From Ferdinandcohnia sp047246645 (lineage in GTDB: Bacteria > Bacillota > Bacilli > Bacillales > Bacillaceae_L): a stretch of DNA of 64,000 bases. Each line of letters opens with the position of its first letter. Within the stretch, counting starts at the first letter, position 1. A program made the position numbers and the translations under genes. The notes under the pieces are model-generated. The model saw only the letters and a list, made by a program, of their open reading frames with translations, searched no databases and was not told where the DNA came from. Positions 25,397 to 35,000 of the stretch are shown piece by piece. The stretch covers positions 1 through 64,000 of the forward strand of contig NZ_JBFOKR010000017.1 of NCBI RefSeq assembly GCF_047246645.1, in the 5' to 3' direction.

Positions 25397-26254
25397 TTAC
25401 TTTCCTTCTATTTCCAGTTTAATTCCCTCTTCAAAGCTTAATGGTTTAAAACCTAAATCCTTCTCTGCTTCTTCATATGAGAAATCTTTGTTTTCATTAA
25501 GCCTTAATACCTGTTCAGCCTTTAACTTAGGATTTGTTGATAACTTTTCATACAGTTTTAACAAGTTGTAGCTTAGTTTCATTGGGATATGAATTTTTAT
25601 TACCTTCCTACCTAGAACTTGACCCGTAATATCAACCACTTCATTATAAGTAAGTGGTTTAGCACCGGAGACATTATATTCCTTCTTAATACTTATAGAC
25701 CTTTCATAAGCATTAACAATTACATTAGCTAAATCCTTTACATGTATGGGTTGTTGTAAGTGTGTGCCAGCACCAAGAATAGGAAGCACTCGTAATTTTT
25801 TTAAGTACGATACTAGCCTCCACATATTGCGGTCTCTAGAAGTTCCATAAATCATAGTAGGTCTGATAATTGTATAATCTAATTTACTTTCTTTAATTAG
25901 CCTTTCAGCCTCTAATCTAATTCCTTTACTCTGAGGATTTAATTTTGTATATATTCCAGTAGTACTGACAAAAATCGTTCTTTTAACATCCACTTTCTCA
26001 CACGCTTTTACTATATTTGGTGCATGACCGAACCCTAGCGATGAAATGTTAATTAATGCATCTTTGCCTTTCAATGCTTTACAAATAGAATTATAGTCAT
26101 CCAATTCACCATAAATATAGTTAACATTCATTTGTCTTATAGTATCAAGTTTGCTAGTTTTTCTAACGAAACAAGTTACATCATAGCCCCTCTGAACTAG
26201 CTCTTTTAATACAAATTCTCCCAAAAACCCCGTTGCCCCAGTTAAAAGAATCAT
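25397..26254 (-). CDS. NAD-dependent epimerase/dehydratase (extended/atypical SDR)
   Basis: AGAGGGAGA precedes the ATG. The 285-residue protein has an N-terminal LLTGATGFLGEFVLKELVQ NAD(P) motif and an STTGIYTK region. The usual catalytic Tyr is not in a clear YxxxK: the segment reads SKGIRLEAERLIKES, so the active site may differ. The best match by feel is the NmrA/complex-I-type or UDP-sugar 4-reductase group. It could act as a 4-ketoreductase on the product of the membrane dehydratase at 33082-34923. The exact reaction is not established. Confidence 0.75.
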   Translation of the reverse strand: MILLTGATGFLGEFVLKELVQRGYDVTCFVRKTSKLDTIRQMNVNYIYGELDDYNSICKALKGKDALINISSLGFGHAPNIVKACEKVDVKRTIFVSTTGIYTKLNPQSKGIRLEAERLIKESKLDYTIIRPTMIYGTSRDRNMWRLVSYLKKLRVLPILGAGTHLQQPIHVKDLANVIVNAYERSISIKKEYNVSGAKPLTYNEVVDITGQVLGRKVIKIHIPMKLSYNLLKLYEKLSTNPKLKAEQVLRLNENKDFSYEEAEKDLGFKPLSFEEGIKLEIEGK

Positions 26255-26266
26255 ATAAATCTCCCT

Positions 26267-27484
26267 CTATATACTCTTTAATATTTCTAAATATTTCTCT
26301 GCAAGCTTTTTCCTAGTAAAGTTCTGCTCAACAAAAGTTGGCCCATTTTCTTTTCTTTTTTCATATAAAATTTTATCGTTTTTTAGTTTAAGTATCGCAT
26401 CTTTAATTTCATTTACATTGTCTGGTTTAACAACCTCTGCTCCCTTTGACTCTTTTAAAATATTTGCTGCCTCCCCATCCACACTTGCAACAATAGGGAC
26501 TCCACACGCCATTATTTCAAACATCTTTGATGGGATAAACGTCTTAAATAGTTCTATATTTTTCAATGGTATTAAACATATATCAGATGTGTTATAAAAT
26601 TCAGGGATACTTTCTTTGGGTTGTGAGTCAATGAATATCACATTTTTAATTTTTTGGTCCCTAGTAATATTTTTTAATTTTTCTTTTTCAGCACCCTCCC
26701 CAACAAATAAAAATTGAATGTCATTATATTCTTGTAAGCACTCTGCTACTTTTAAAACTGAGCTAAGGTTCTGAGATATTCCATGTGCACCTACGTAAGA
26801 GATAACAAATTTGTTTTCCAAATCATATTTATTGATTAAATTACTATTTTTCCCCTTTGGATAAAACATATCCTGATTCACACCATTTGTAATTACATGA
26901 ACCTTTTCGCTTTCAATTCCTCTACTAACTACATTTTCTTTAAAAGATTTTGTTACCATTATCAATTTCTTACTTTTTCTATAAAAGAACATTTCCATTT
27001 TTTCTAAAATGTTTGTTAAAAATCCTCGCTTCATAACACCTAGTTCAATCATTGCAGCAGGCCACAAGTCTCTAACTTCCAAAACGAAAGGTACTCTTTT
27101 TCTTAAGCTATACCAATAGCCTGAAAAAATCGAAAAAAAAGTAGGTGAACTAGTCACTACTACATCTGGATTTTTAATTTTCCTCATTGAAATGAAAACA
27201 GAAGAAAACATAAAAGATATGTGTCCGATTGTCTTCTTTATAAAACCTTTATTTGGAGTAGCATATACGTAGTTCCTATGAACGTTAATGCCATCCATTA
27301 TTTCATGCTTATATTTTAAGCCTTGATATTCATCTGGAATAATTCCCGTTGGATGATTAGGAAAACATGTTACTACATGTACATCGTTACCTAATTCAAC
27401 CCAATGTCTAGCCATTTCATATAGCCTTGCGGAAGGTGCTCCTATTTCAGGCGGAAAATAATGACATAATAGAACTATTTTCAT
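26267..27484 (-). CDS. WbuB-type GT4 glycosyltransferase
   Basis: The 405-residue protein starts MKIVLLCHYFPPEIGAPSAR and has ARHWVELGNDVHVVTCFPNH, the typical N-terminus of WbuB-like enzymes, which transfer N-acetyl-fucosamine-type sugars. The donor domain has ISYVGAHGISQNLSSVLKVA and a PSKMFEIMACGVPIVAS EX7E region. The ATG overlaps the stop of the heparinase-like gene (ATGA). Its ribosome binding region is a run of eight G residues on the coding strand. It probably adds the second sugar. Confidence 0.88.
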   Translation of the reverse strand: MKIVLLCHYFPPEIGAPSARLYEMARHWVELGNDVHVVTCFPNHPTGIIPDEYQGLKYKHEIMDGINVHRNYVYATPNKGFIKKTIGHISFMFSSVFISMRKIKNPDVVVTSSPTFFSIFSGYWYSLRKRVPFVLEVRDLWPAAMIELGVMKRGFLTNILEKMEMFFYRKSKKLIMVTKSFKENVVSRGIESEKVHVITNGVNQDMFYPKGKNSNLINKYDLENKFVISYVGAHGISQNLSSVLKVAECLQEYNDIQFLFVGEGAEKEKLKNITRDQKIKNVIFIDSQPKESIPEFYNTSDICLIPLKNIELFKTFIPSKMFEIMACGVPIVASVDGEAANILKESKGAEVVKPDNVNEIKDAILKLKNDKILYEKRKENGPTFVEQNFTRKKLAEKYLEILKSI

Positions 27485-29286
27485 AGAACCCCCCCCAACT
27501 CTTTAATATTTATTTTTATTTCATCTGTATCACTAATTAATTTTATTTCAGTTTCAGATTGATAAATTTTATATTGCTGTATATTATAAGGGTTAATCTG
27601 TATTAGATACCCAAATACATCTTTACTTTCATCTTTATTACATATTACTGTGCAATTTTCTTCTTTCACATTAAATTCTTGAGAATACCAACCATGTTCA
27701 AAATCTACTTCCCTAGTTCCAATGAAATTGATTTCCATTCTTTCTCTCTTCGTATTTAAAATGTGGATTGAATTATTGACTTTCTCTAGTTTGGTGCCTG
27801 GAACAAAGTGTAAATAACTTTTAACTTTACCTTTCGACTTTGTTGTAACATAATCTAAAACGATTAACTTATCTGAATCAATATTACCAATATACCTTTT
27901 ATGTTCTGCACCTTGGTATGATGTATAAGCACCTGAATAGAATGGTATATTATTATAAATAAAATGTTTTCTTCTAACACTTTTTATCCGCTTAGCCACT
28001 CTAAAGTTACCCCATAATTGTGATTGCTCTTGTTCAGATATGGTTACAGTATTATGAGCTTTAGTACTTCTAAAATAATCTCTCCACTTACCATTTTCAT
28101 ATCTAAATGTTCCCGAATTCACAATAAATGGTTTAGTATTGATAGAAAGCTCAAAACTTAAAGCATCACAATGACCATGAGCAGGTAAATATGATGGACA
28201 AATATCCCCAGTATCAAAGATGAGCTTTTTATAATGATCTTTAACGATGTAATAACCACTATTCCCAAGTGTCTTCTTGAATTGTGGTTCTAAATTAAAT
28301 ACTGTCTTACAAACCTCTAATAGACAGTTAAGGTCTCTACTGATACCATCAGCACTATCATTGAAAGCTGGGGTCTTCCCAAAGCTATCTTCTAAACTAT
28401 AAAGAACATCTAACATCTTTTGAATGTAACTTATTAGACTTCTATATATAATATCGTCTTTTAGCCAGTAAGTAATTTTAATAAGATCTTCTAATATAAT
28501 TTTGTGATACATTGGACTTAACTCGAAATGCATTCCATCATCTAGTATTTGTTCATCTAATTGATATAGTAATTCCTTTTTGAACTTCTCTTTTACCCTT
28601 ATATCTTCAAAAAATACGCTTCCGATAATTAGTGCCTTAATATTTTCAAAATAATGATTTCCTAATACATCCTTCTCAAGGTTGGATTGCAAATACTTAT
28701 ATTGTTCATAAATAGACACCTTAAATCTTTTATTAAATTCAACATCCTGTTCTAATCTTTCTTCGAACATTTGATAAGTTGAGATCCAATTCGTAATTCT
28801 TAACGATATGGTATACGGATGCCACCCATCTCCATAAGCAAATCTATTATTATCTATCCAATTATTTATTAAACTCTTATACTTTTCATAAAATATAGTT
28901 GCATTTTCTTTTTTTGAATACTCATAAGCTAGTTTATATAAATACTCGAAATAATGTAGGTTATATCTCCATAAATGTTGCAAGTCTTTGTTATTCCATG
29001 CATTTTTTAATTCTACTTGATGGGTTATATTAATAAATGTATATTTATCATTTAAAACATCTTCAATATTAAATCTTTCCAAGTAGCTTTCATTAAAGTC
29101 TAATTCAGGAATAATAAAAGTGCCTTGTTTTTTGTTCTTTTTCGTATCATTTAATTTTAGTTTAATTGTTACTAGGTTTCTTTTATACAATTCACGTTTA
29201 AATCTATTAAAAAGCCTGTAGTATACTTGTTTAGGTTTGAGATACTTTATAGTGTTATAATATAGTACTAGTTTTTTTTTCATCAT
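27481..29286 (-). CDS. Heparinase II/III-like polysaccharide lyase family protein
   Basis: The ATG at 29286 follows ATGAGGTG. The roughly 600-residue protein lacks a clear signal peptide. The N-terminal half is an alpha/alpha toroid with WHPYTISLRITNWISTY, LGNHYFENIKALIIG and ELSPMYHKIILED. The C-terminal half is a beta-sandwich with LPAHGHCDALSFEL and FRYENGKWRDYFRSTKAHN, where the catalytic His/Tyr-type residues sit. These proteins are common in Wzx/Wzy loci that contain uronic acids; whether they cut the polymer or shape chain release is not settled. The last codons include a G8 run. Confidence 0.88.
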   Translation of the reverse strand: MMKKKLVLYYNTIKYLKPKQVYYRLFNRFKRELYKRNLVTIKLKLNDTKKNKKQGTFIIPELDFNESYLERFNIEDVLNDKYTFINITHQVELKNAWNNKDLQHLWRYNLHYFEYLYKLAYEYSKKENATIFYEKYKSLINNWIDNNRFAYGDGWHPYTISLRITNWISTYQMFEERLEQDVEFNKRFKVSIYEQYKYLQSNLEKDVLGNHYFENIKALIIGSVFFEDIRVKEKFKKELLYQLDEQILDDGMHFELSPMYHKIILEDLIKITYWLKDDIIYRSLISYIQKMLDVLYSLEDSFGKTPAFNDSADGISRDLNCLLEVCKTVFNLEPQFKKTLGNSGYYIVKDHYKKLIFDTGDICPSYLPAHGHCDALSFELSINTKPFIVNSGTFRYENGKWRDYFRSTKAHNTVTISEQEQSQLWGNFRVAKRIKSVRRKHFIYNNIPFYSGAYTSYQGAEHKRYIGNIDSDKLIVLDYVTTKSKGKVKSYLHFVPGTKLEKVNNSIHILNTKRERMEINFIGTREVDFEHGWYSQEFNVKEENCTVICNKDESKDVFGYLIQINPYNIQQYKIYQSETEIKLISDTDEIKINIKELGGVL

Positions 29287-29304
29287 CCATAGCACCTCAT
29301 ACCT

Positions 29305-29961
29305 TTATAAATCTAGCGATTTCCCGTTTTGTTTCATTGTTATCTTCTTGTCATTGGGTCCTACCAATGTTTTACTCACATACCTATCCTCTCCAAACAA
29401 AACAACACCTACAGTCCTAAAAATTATTTTCACATCAAGAAGAATGCTAAAATTCTCTACATAGTAAACATCAAATCTATATCTATCTTGCAAAGAAAGA
29501 TATATATTACCACTGACTTGGGCTAGCCCTGTTAATCCTGGTTTCATATTCAGCCTCTTTGAAACTTCATCCGTATAGTCTTTAAGGGATGCCACTCGCT
29601 CTGGTCTTGGTCCCACAAGACTCATTTCACCTTTTAAGACATTTAGGATTTGGGGTATTTCATCTATTTTACTTCTTCTTAAAAGTTTCCCAATAGAAGT
29701 AACTCTATCATCATCCTTCATTACTTCTTGGCCTTTGACCATTTTTTCTGATCCAGGTCGCATAGTTCGAAATTTATAGACCTTAAATATCTTCCTGCGG
29801 TACCCCGGCCTTTCTTGTAAGAAGAATATTGGGCCTTCTGAAGTGGTCTTAATTAATATAGCAACCCCCACCCATAAAGGAAGTAATAATATAAGTACCA
29901 TTAAAGAAACAGCTACATCAAATAATCGTTTAATACCCTTTTGAAACTTTTTATCTTCCAT
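29305..29961 (-). CDS. Initiating phosphoglycosyl transferase (bacterial sugar transferase family)
   Basis: TGAGGGG precedes the ATG, two bases after the stop of the formyltransferase gene. The 218-residue protein has one N-terminal membrane hairpin (about residues 12-35) and the monotopic PGT core: GPIFFLQERPGYRRKIFKVY, KFRTM, LLRRSKIDEIPQILNVLKG, SLVGPRPE and MKPGLTGLAQVSG. It puts the first sugar phosphate on undecaprenyl phosphate, starting the repeat unit. The donor is probably a 4,6-dideoxy amino sugar derived from UDP-GlcNAc, by analogy with PglC, but this is inferred. Confidence 0.93.
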   Translation of the reverse strand: MEDKKFQKGIKRLFDVAVSLMVLILLLPLWVGVAILIKTTSEGPIFFLQERPGYRRKIFKVYKFRTMRPGSEKMVKGQEVMKDDDRVTSIGKLLRRSKIDEIPQILNVLKGEMSLVGPRPERVASLKDYTDEVSKRLNMKPGLTGLAQVSGNIYLSLQDRYRFDVYYVENFSILLDVKIIFRTVGVVLFGEDRYVSKTLVGPNDKKITMKQNGKSLDL

Positions 29962-29963
29962 GA

Positions 29964-30785
29964 CTACCCCTCAATCTCATAATCAATAGGAATTAAAAAT
30001 CCATCATTAAGCTTTATTTCACCATCGTTTACGTTTGTCTTAGCTAACCATATTCTTATTTTCTTTTCTCCATTATTATAAAAAGCACCCGGATACGGAT
30101 GAGTAACAGCCCTCACTAACTTATCCGCTTCATCCATAGTCATGCCACTTATTATCTCACCGTCCTCTGGCTTTCTACCTGGCCACTCAGTAGCATCAAC
30201 TTCACTTTGCTTGGTAAGTGTAATATTGTTATTAACAATATCTTCCCAGTACTTTGAAATTAGTGTAATGTGCATATCATCGACTTTTTGATAAAGTTGT
30301 GTTGCTGTTGTGTTCTGGTCTAATTTGATAACCCCCTGACCGATAATATCGCCGGTATCAACACCTTCATCCAACTTAAACATAGTTACACCAGTTTCCT
30401 CTAACCCCTTTATAATTGCCCATGGTATTGCCGCTCTTCCTCTACCAACTGGCAATAAAGTTGGGTGCATACCGATACAACCATAGGTAGGTGTTTCAAG
30501 TACATGTTTCTTTGCTATTTGCGACCAACCAATAATAAACAACCAATCAATCTGGTATTCCTTTAAGGCTGAAATAACCTCTTTATCGTTGATATTATTA
30601 ATCTTCATTAGAGGTGCATTATGTTCATTTGCTATATCATCTAAATAGATTCTGCCAGACTTATTCTTTGCTTTTTCATCTTTTAGTGTAATAAGCAAAT
30701 CTAAATTCCCACCAATACGATAGATTTCTTCAATACAACTTAGCCCCAATTGAACGCAAGTTGCAAATGCAATTCTCTTCTTCAA
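29964..30785 (-). CDS. Formyltransferase (Fmt-like sugar N-formyltransferase)
   Basis: A TTG start follows AGAGGATG. The 273-residue product has a formyl-transferase N domain with MHPTLLPVGRGRAAIPWAI and LDEGVDTGDIIGQG, where the family His and Asp are present. A short C-terminal OB-like domain covers TMDEADKLVRAVTHPYPGAF. The Asn usually found two residues before the catalytic His is Gly here (CIGMHP). Family members use 10-formyl-tetrahydrofolate to formylate an amino group. Sitting between a PIG-L deacetylase and the initiating transferase, it may swap an N-acetyl for an N-formyl group on a sugar. Confidence 0.85.
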   Translation of the reverse strand: MKKRIAFATCVQLGLSCIEEIYRIGGNLDLLITLKDEKAKNKSGRIYLDDIANEHNAPLMKINNINDKEVISALKEYQIDWLFIIGWSQIAKKHVLETPTYGCIGMHPTLLPVGRGRAAIPWAIIKGLEETGVTMFKLDEGVDTGDIIGQGVIKLDQNTTATQLYQKVDDMHITLISKYWEDIVNNNITLTKQSEVDATEWPGRKPEDGEIISGMTMDEADKLVRAVTHPYPGAFYNNGEKKIRIWLAKTNVNDGEIKLNDGFLIPIDYEIEG

Positions 30786-30807
30786 CGTATACCATCCTCT
30801 CTATTTT

Positions 30808-31488
30808 CTAAAAGCCACGTCTAAATACACTCTCAAAAGCTTCTGCATAAACCATTCCTGATTGTCCACCACGATAAGCTGCTAATCCTTTGATAGCTTC
30901 CTTACTTCTAGGATGAGGATAATCTCTCATAACTCCACGATATTGTGCGAGAGCTTCTATTTTTTTATCCACGCTCAACTCACCAACTTCAAGAAATGTA
31001 TTAGGTGAAAACTGGTTCATGGCTTTATTTAATCCCCATTCAGTAGAGGATGGCACTTCCATGAAAAGTAGTTCTTTAAGAGGGGCTACATCATTTCTTC
31101 TTTGGAATAACCTCACTGCTGCTTGGCATGCCATAGAAGTGTGCAAGTGGTCATTATTTAAGTCAGCTGGATGGTGAGTAAATACAACATCAGCATTTGT
31201 TTCAAGAATTGCTCCTTCAATAAACTGAACAAGTTTTAAATGACCTGCATTGTTAAACTCTATATTTGGAAAGTTACCAGTGATAACTCTATCAACACCT
31301 AATATATTCATAGAGTTGTTGACATCTTCATTAAGCTCTTCAGTAGTAGGACGGAAGTTCCTAGCATTAACTTCTCCTGATAAAATGCAGACATTTACTG
31401 AATGCCCTTCTCGGGCGAGCTTATACATTGTAGCGCCTGCACCTAAAACCTCATCATCTGGATGTGCAACAACAACTAAATAAGACAT
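30808..31488 (-). CDS. PIG-L/LmbE family N-deacetylase
   Basis: The ATG at 31488 is preferred to the upstream GTG because GAGG sits nine bases before it. The 226-residue protein has the zinc motif AHPDDEVLGAG at its start and THHPADLNNDHLHTS in the middle, both diagnostic of PIG-L deacetylases. These remove N-acetyl groups from GlcNAc-type sugars. The gene begins the part of the locus after the long gap, 23 bases before the formyltransferase, and the two probably work in sequence. Confidence 0.9.
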   Translation of the reverse strand: MSYLVVVAHPDDEVLGAGATMYKLAREGHSVNVCILSGEVNARNFRPTTEELNEDVNNSMNILGVDRVITGNFPNIEFNNAGHLKLVQFIEGAILETNADVVFTHHPADLNNDHLHTSMACQAAVRLFQRRNDVAPLKELLFMEVPSSTEWGLNKAMNQFSPNTFLEVGELSVDKKIEALAQYRGVMRDYPHPRSKEAIKGLAAYRGGQSGMVYAEAFESVFRRGF

Positions 31489-32019
31489 ATGATTTAACCT
31501 CACTTTTTAAAATTTCAAATCTTATAATCTATAAATATGGCCATATCGGCTTTTTAGTTGGCTAGGACTTAATTGGAATACCCTCTTCCAACCAACTACT
31601 AACCTACTAAGTCGAACTATATCTAATATCCACCTCGTATCTATCATTTTCCAACCAAATACAAACTAGATATTCATTCAATAACCAATTCAACCTAAAA
31701 CACTAACAATAACAGTAACCCAGTAGTTGATACTAATTTCACCAACCACTAGGTTGTATTAAATATACTACTTACAATGGCATCTAACCCCACCTCATAC
31801 CATATTACCGATAACTAATCGTGTCTAAGGTAACATTGACCAACATCATAGCCGAGAGTCTTCATTGATAAAGGTAAGAAGGCATCACCTGTGTATTTAC
31901 TCTCATTACAAAAGGCTCGCAGAGTCTTTTAAACCGTAACTACTAATAACCTACTGAAAAAATTCTTTCATCTAAACTTTCTTTTGCATAATAATCTTTC
32001 CCAATCTACAACAAAATAA
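31489..32019 (-). other. 531-bp gap inside the polysaccharide locus with a foldable RNA segment
   Basis: No coding frame is credible. On the minus strand, 31850-31926 can fold two ways: GAGAGT-type sequence can pair with either of two flanking ACTCTC/GACTCT copies. A 12-base palindrome ATATGGCCATAT lies near 31535-31546. The gap may hold an internal promoter, an attenuator or both. Confidence 0.4.
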
Positions 32020-32901
32020 TTATTTAATCAATTCCTTACTACCCTCAACAACCCCAACCAAATACTCCAAAATCTCTTCTCTCAGATCCTCATTTTTCAG
32101 TGCAAACTCCACCTGAGTCTTAATAAACCCAATCTTCTCCCCAACATCATAACGTGTACCCTCAAAATCATACGCAAAAACTCTCTGAATCTCATTTAAC
32201 TGCGAAATTGCATCCGTCAACTGAATCTCTCCACCAGTACCAGTCTCCTGCTTTTCCAAGAACATAAAAATTTCAGGAGTTAAAATATACCTACCCATAA
32301 TCGCTAGATTTGACGGTGCAGTGCCAGGAGCTGGCTTCTCTACAAAATTAGTAACCTGGTACCTTCTATCAACTTGAACCGAAGGTTCAACAATCCCATA
32401 ACGATGAGTCTGGTCCGAAGGAACAGTCTGAACTCCAATAACGGAGGAAAAAGTATTCTCATACTCATCCATCAACTGACGTAAACAAGGCTTCTCCGCC
32501 TGAACAATGTCATCACCAAGTAACACAGCAAACGGCTCATTCCCAATAAACTTACGTGCACTCCAAACCGCATGCCCTAACCCTTTAGGTTCCTTTTGGC
32601 GAATATAATGTATATCTACCTTTGATGACTTCTGAACTTCTTCTAGTAACGCAAGCTTACCTTTTTCCAACAGATTCTGTTCCAACTCAAACGAGTTATC
32701 GAAGTGGTCCTCTATTGCACGTTTTCCTTTACCAGTAACAATAATGATATCTTCTATCCCCGATTCAACTGCTTCTTCCACAATATATTGAATCGTAGGC
32801 TTATCAACAATCGGTAACATTTCCTTCGGCATCGCTTTTGTCGCTGGAAGAAAACGAGTACCCAGACCAGCCGCTGGTATTATTGCCTTTCTAACCTTCA
32901 T
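32020..32901 (-). CDS. galU: UTP-glucose-1-phosphate uridylyltransferase
   Basis: AGGGGGC precedes the ATG. The 293-residue product opens with KAIIPAAGLGTRFLPATKAM and PKEMLPIVDKPTIQYIVEEA, then has GLGHAVWSARKFIGNEPFAV, FVEKPAPGTAP and YDVGEKIGFIKTQVE. All are standard for bacterial GalU/GtaB. It makes UDP-glucose in the cytosol, a precursor for the polymer and, through GalE, for UDP-galactose and UDP-galactofuranose. It lies between the dehydratase gene and the 531-bp gap. Confidence 0.95.
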   Translation of the reverse strand: MKVRKAIIPAAGLGTRFLPATKAMPKEMLPIVDKPTIQYIVEEAVESGIEDIIIVTGKGKRAIEDHFDNSFELEQNLLEKGKLALLEEVQKSSKVDIHYIRQKEPKGLGHAVWSARKFIGNEPFAVLLGDDIVQAEKPCLRQLMDEYENTFSSVIGVQTVPSDQTHRYGIVEPSVQVDRRYQVTNFVEKPAPGTAPSNLAIMGRYILTPEIFMFLEKQETGTGGEIQLTDAISQLNEIQRVFAYDFEGTRYDVGEKIGFIKTQVEFALKNEDLREEILEYLVGVVEGSKELIK

Positions 32902-33081
32902 ATCACAAAGCCCCCTAAATACCTTAGCTCATAAGAACTAATCTTTTGTTCTTTTATCCAAAGCTCGAAGAGCCTTATAACCTTATATCCCCAATCACTT
33001 ATTTTCTTCATATCTACTAATCAACTCGAAAGAGTTAATTAAAAAAGTTTTATCAAACTCTCCCAAACAACAGATTTCAAC

Positions 33082-34923
33082 TTAATTCGCCACCGAAACC
33101 TTAACTCCCTTTGGCTCAACCCGATTATTAGCCAAATCTATCAACCTCTTACTCAACACATCCGCCTCAAGCTCAAGCCCACTCACAACAATTTCTTTAA
33201 CTTCCTCAACATAAAGATTCGAAGTCTTACCAACATAAATCTTAGGATAAACCTGCCCTTGATCCAAATCTATCTCATTTTCATTCAGAAGCTCCTCAAA
33301 CATCTTCTCCCCAGGTCGAAGACCTGAGAACGCAATTCCAATCTCATCTTCCTTATAACCCGAAAGGGTTATTAAGTTCCTAGCAAGATCCACTATCTTA
33401 ACCGGCTCACCCATATCAAGCACAAAAATCTCTCCACCTTGCGCTAAAGCACCAGCTTGAAGTACTAATCTCGATGCTTCCGGAATCGTCATAAAATAAC
33501 GCGTCATATCCGGATGAGTAACCGTCACTGGTCCACCAGCTTGAATTTGTTTCTTAAACAAAGGAATTACACTTCCACGACTACCAAGCACGTTTCCGAA
33601 TCGAACCGCAACAAACTTCGTCTTAGCTCCAATCGCCAGTTGCTGAATCACCATTTCCGCAACACGCTTAGTCGCACCCATTACGTTCGTTGGATTAACT
33701 GCCTTATCCGAAGAAATAAGAACGAAGTTCTTAACACCAAACGCTTCAGCCGCTTCAGCCACATTCTTCGTACCAATCACATTATTCTTCACAGCCTCTT
33801 TCGGGTTATACTCCATCAAAGGCACATGTTTATGGGCAGCAGCATGATACACAACATCTGGTCTATGTGTCTCCATCACTTCAAACATTCTATCTCGGTC
33901 CTGTACATCACCAATCACAGGAATAATTTCAATTTGCTGTTGGTATTGATTACGCAGTTCCATATCAATTAAATAGATACTATTTTCACCATGACCGACT
34001 AACACAAGCTTCTTCGGATTGAAATTTGAAACCTGACGGCAAATTTCAGAACCAATTGAACCACCGGCACCTGTAACTAAGATCGTTTTATCTGTCAAAT
34101 AGTCAGAGATACTTTCGATATTTAACTTCACAGTTTCTCTTCCTAGTAAGTCCTCAACTTGAACATCGCGGAAGCTATTAACCGTAACCTTACCAAGCAT
34201 AACATCCTCAATCATCGGCATAATTTGTGTCTTAGCACTTGTTTTACTACATTCTTGGTAGATGTTATTCAATTCTTTTTTACTTAAAGAAGGAATTGCA
34301 ATGACGATATTTTCGATATTCTTTTTCTTTACAATCTCTTCAATCTTTTCAGATCCACCCAATACTGGGACACCGTAAATCTGAAGATGCTGCTTTTTAC
34401 TGTCATCATCTACATATGCGACAGGGTACAAATCAACATCAGGGCTATGCTTTAACTGTCTTACTAGCATCGTTCCTGCTGCTCCAGCACCGACAATTAA
34501 TGTTCGTTTCCTGTTATCTGCCCCTTTTATAAAGGAGTCACGGAATATTCTCCAAGAGAAACGAGATCCACCGATGAATAAAATATGCATCATCCATGTA
34601 AGCATAAGGACTCTGACATATACGTTCCCAAATACCAGTAACTGTACAACAGCTAACGTTAGAACAGAGAAGGAAACCGCCTTACCAATACTGATTAACT
34701 CTCCAATGCTTGCATACTCCCATGCTCTCTTGTATAAGCGATACACATAGGCAAACAAGTGATGAGCTAATAGTAGAGTGATCGAACTAATTAGCAAAGT
34801 AGGAAATGTAAAGATTTTAAAATATGGATGAAGTGTAAAATAACTAATATAAATTGCAGTTAACACAATGATGGAATCGACAAAAACTAACGAGCCCAAC
34901 CTCTTTCGATAGGTCAAGGCCAT
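33082..34923 (-). CDS. Membrane-bound nucleotide-sugar 4,6-dehydratase (CapD/EpsC/PglF type)
   Basis: AAAAAGGGGG precedes the ATG. The 613-residue protein has four to five N-terminal membrane helices (residues 12-125), a first Rossmann fold with IVGAGAAGTMLVRQL, and a second with VTGAGGSIGSEICRQ. The catalytic segment SSDKAVNPTNVMGATKR has Met in place of the usual Tyr, as is normal for this large membrane class. It converts UDP-GlcNAc to a 4-keto-6-deoxy sugar, the first step toward bacillosamine- or fucosamine-type residues. A structured RNA precedes it, as for epsC in other Bacillales. Confidence 0.93.
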   Translation of the reverse strand: MALTYRKRLGSLVFVDSIIVLTAIYISYFTLHPYFKIFTFPTLLISSITLLLAHHLFAYVYRLYKRAWEYASIGELISIGKAVSFSVLTLAVVQLLVFGNVYVRVLMLTWMMHILFIGGSRFSWRIFRDSFIKGADNRKRTLIVGAGAAGTMLVRQLKHSPDVDLYPVAYVDDDSKKQHLQIYGVPVLGGSEKIEEIVKKKNIENIVIAIPSLSKKELNNIYQECSKTSAKTQIMPMIEDVMLGKVTVNSFRDVQVEDLLGRETVKLNIESISDYLTDKTILVTGAGGSIGSEICRQVSNFNPKKLVLVGHGENSIYLIDMELRNQYQQQIEIIPVIGDVQDRDRMFEVMETHRPDVVYHAAAHKHVPLMEYNPKEAVKNNVIGTKNVAEAAEAFGVKNFVLISSDKAVNPTNVMGATKRVAEMVIQQLAIGAKTKFVAVRFGNVLGSRGSVIPLFKKQIQAGGPVTVTHPDMTRYFMTIPEASRLVLQAGALAQGGEIFVLDMGEPVKIVDLARNLITLSGYKEDEIGIAFSGLRPGEKMFEELLNENEIDLDQGQVYPKIYVGKTSNLYVEEVKEIVVSGLELEADVLSKRLIDLANNRVEPKGVKVSVAN

Positions 34924-35000
34924 TCGCCCCCTTTTTACTTACACCTATGTATTTTTCTTATAAGTGCTTACTCAAATCTTTTGAATATTTAGCTGTTCAA

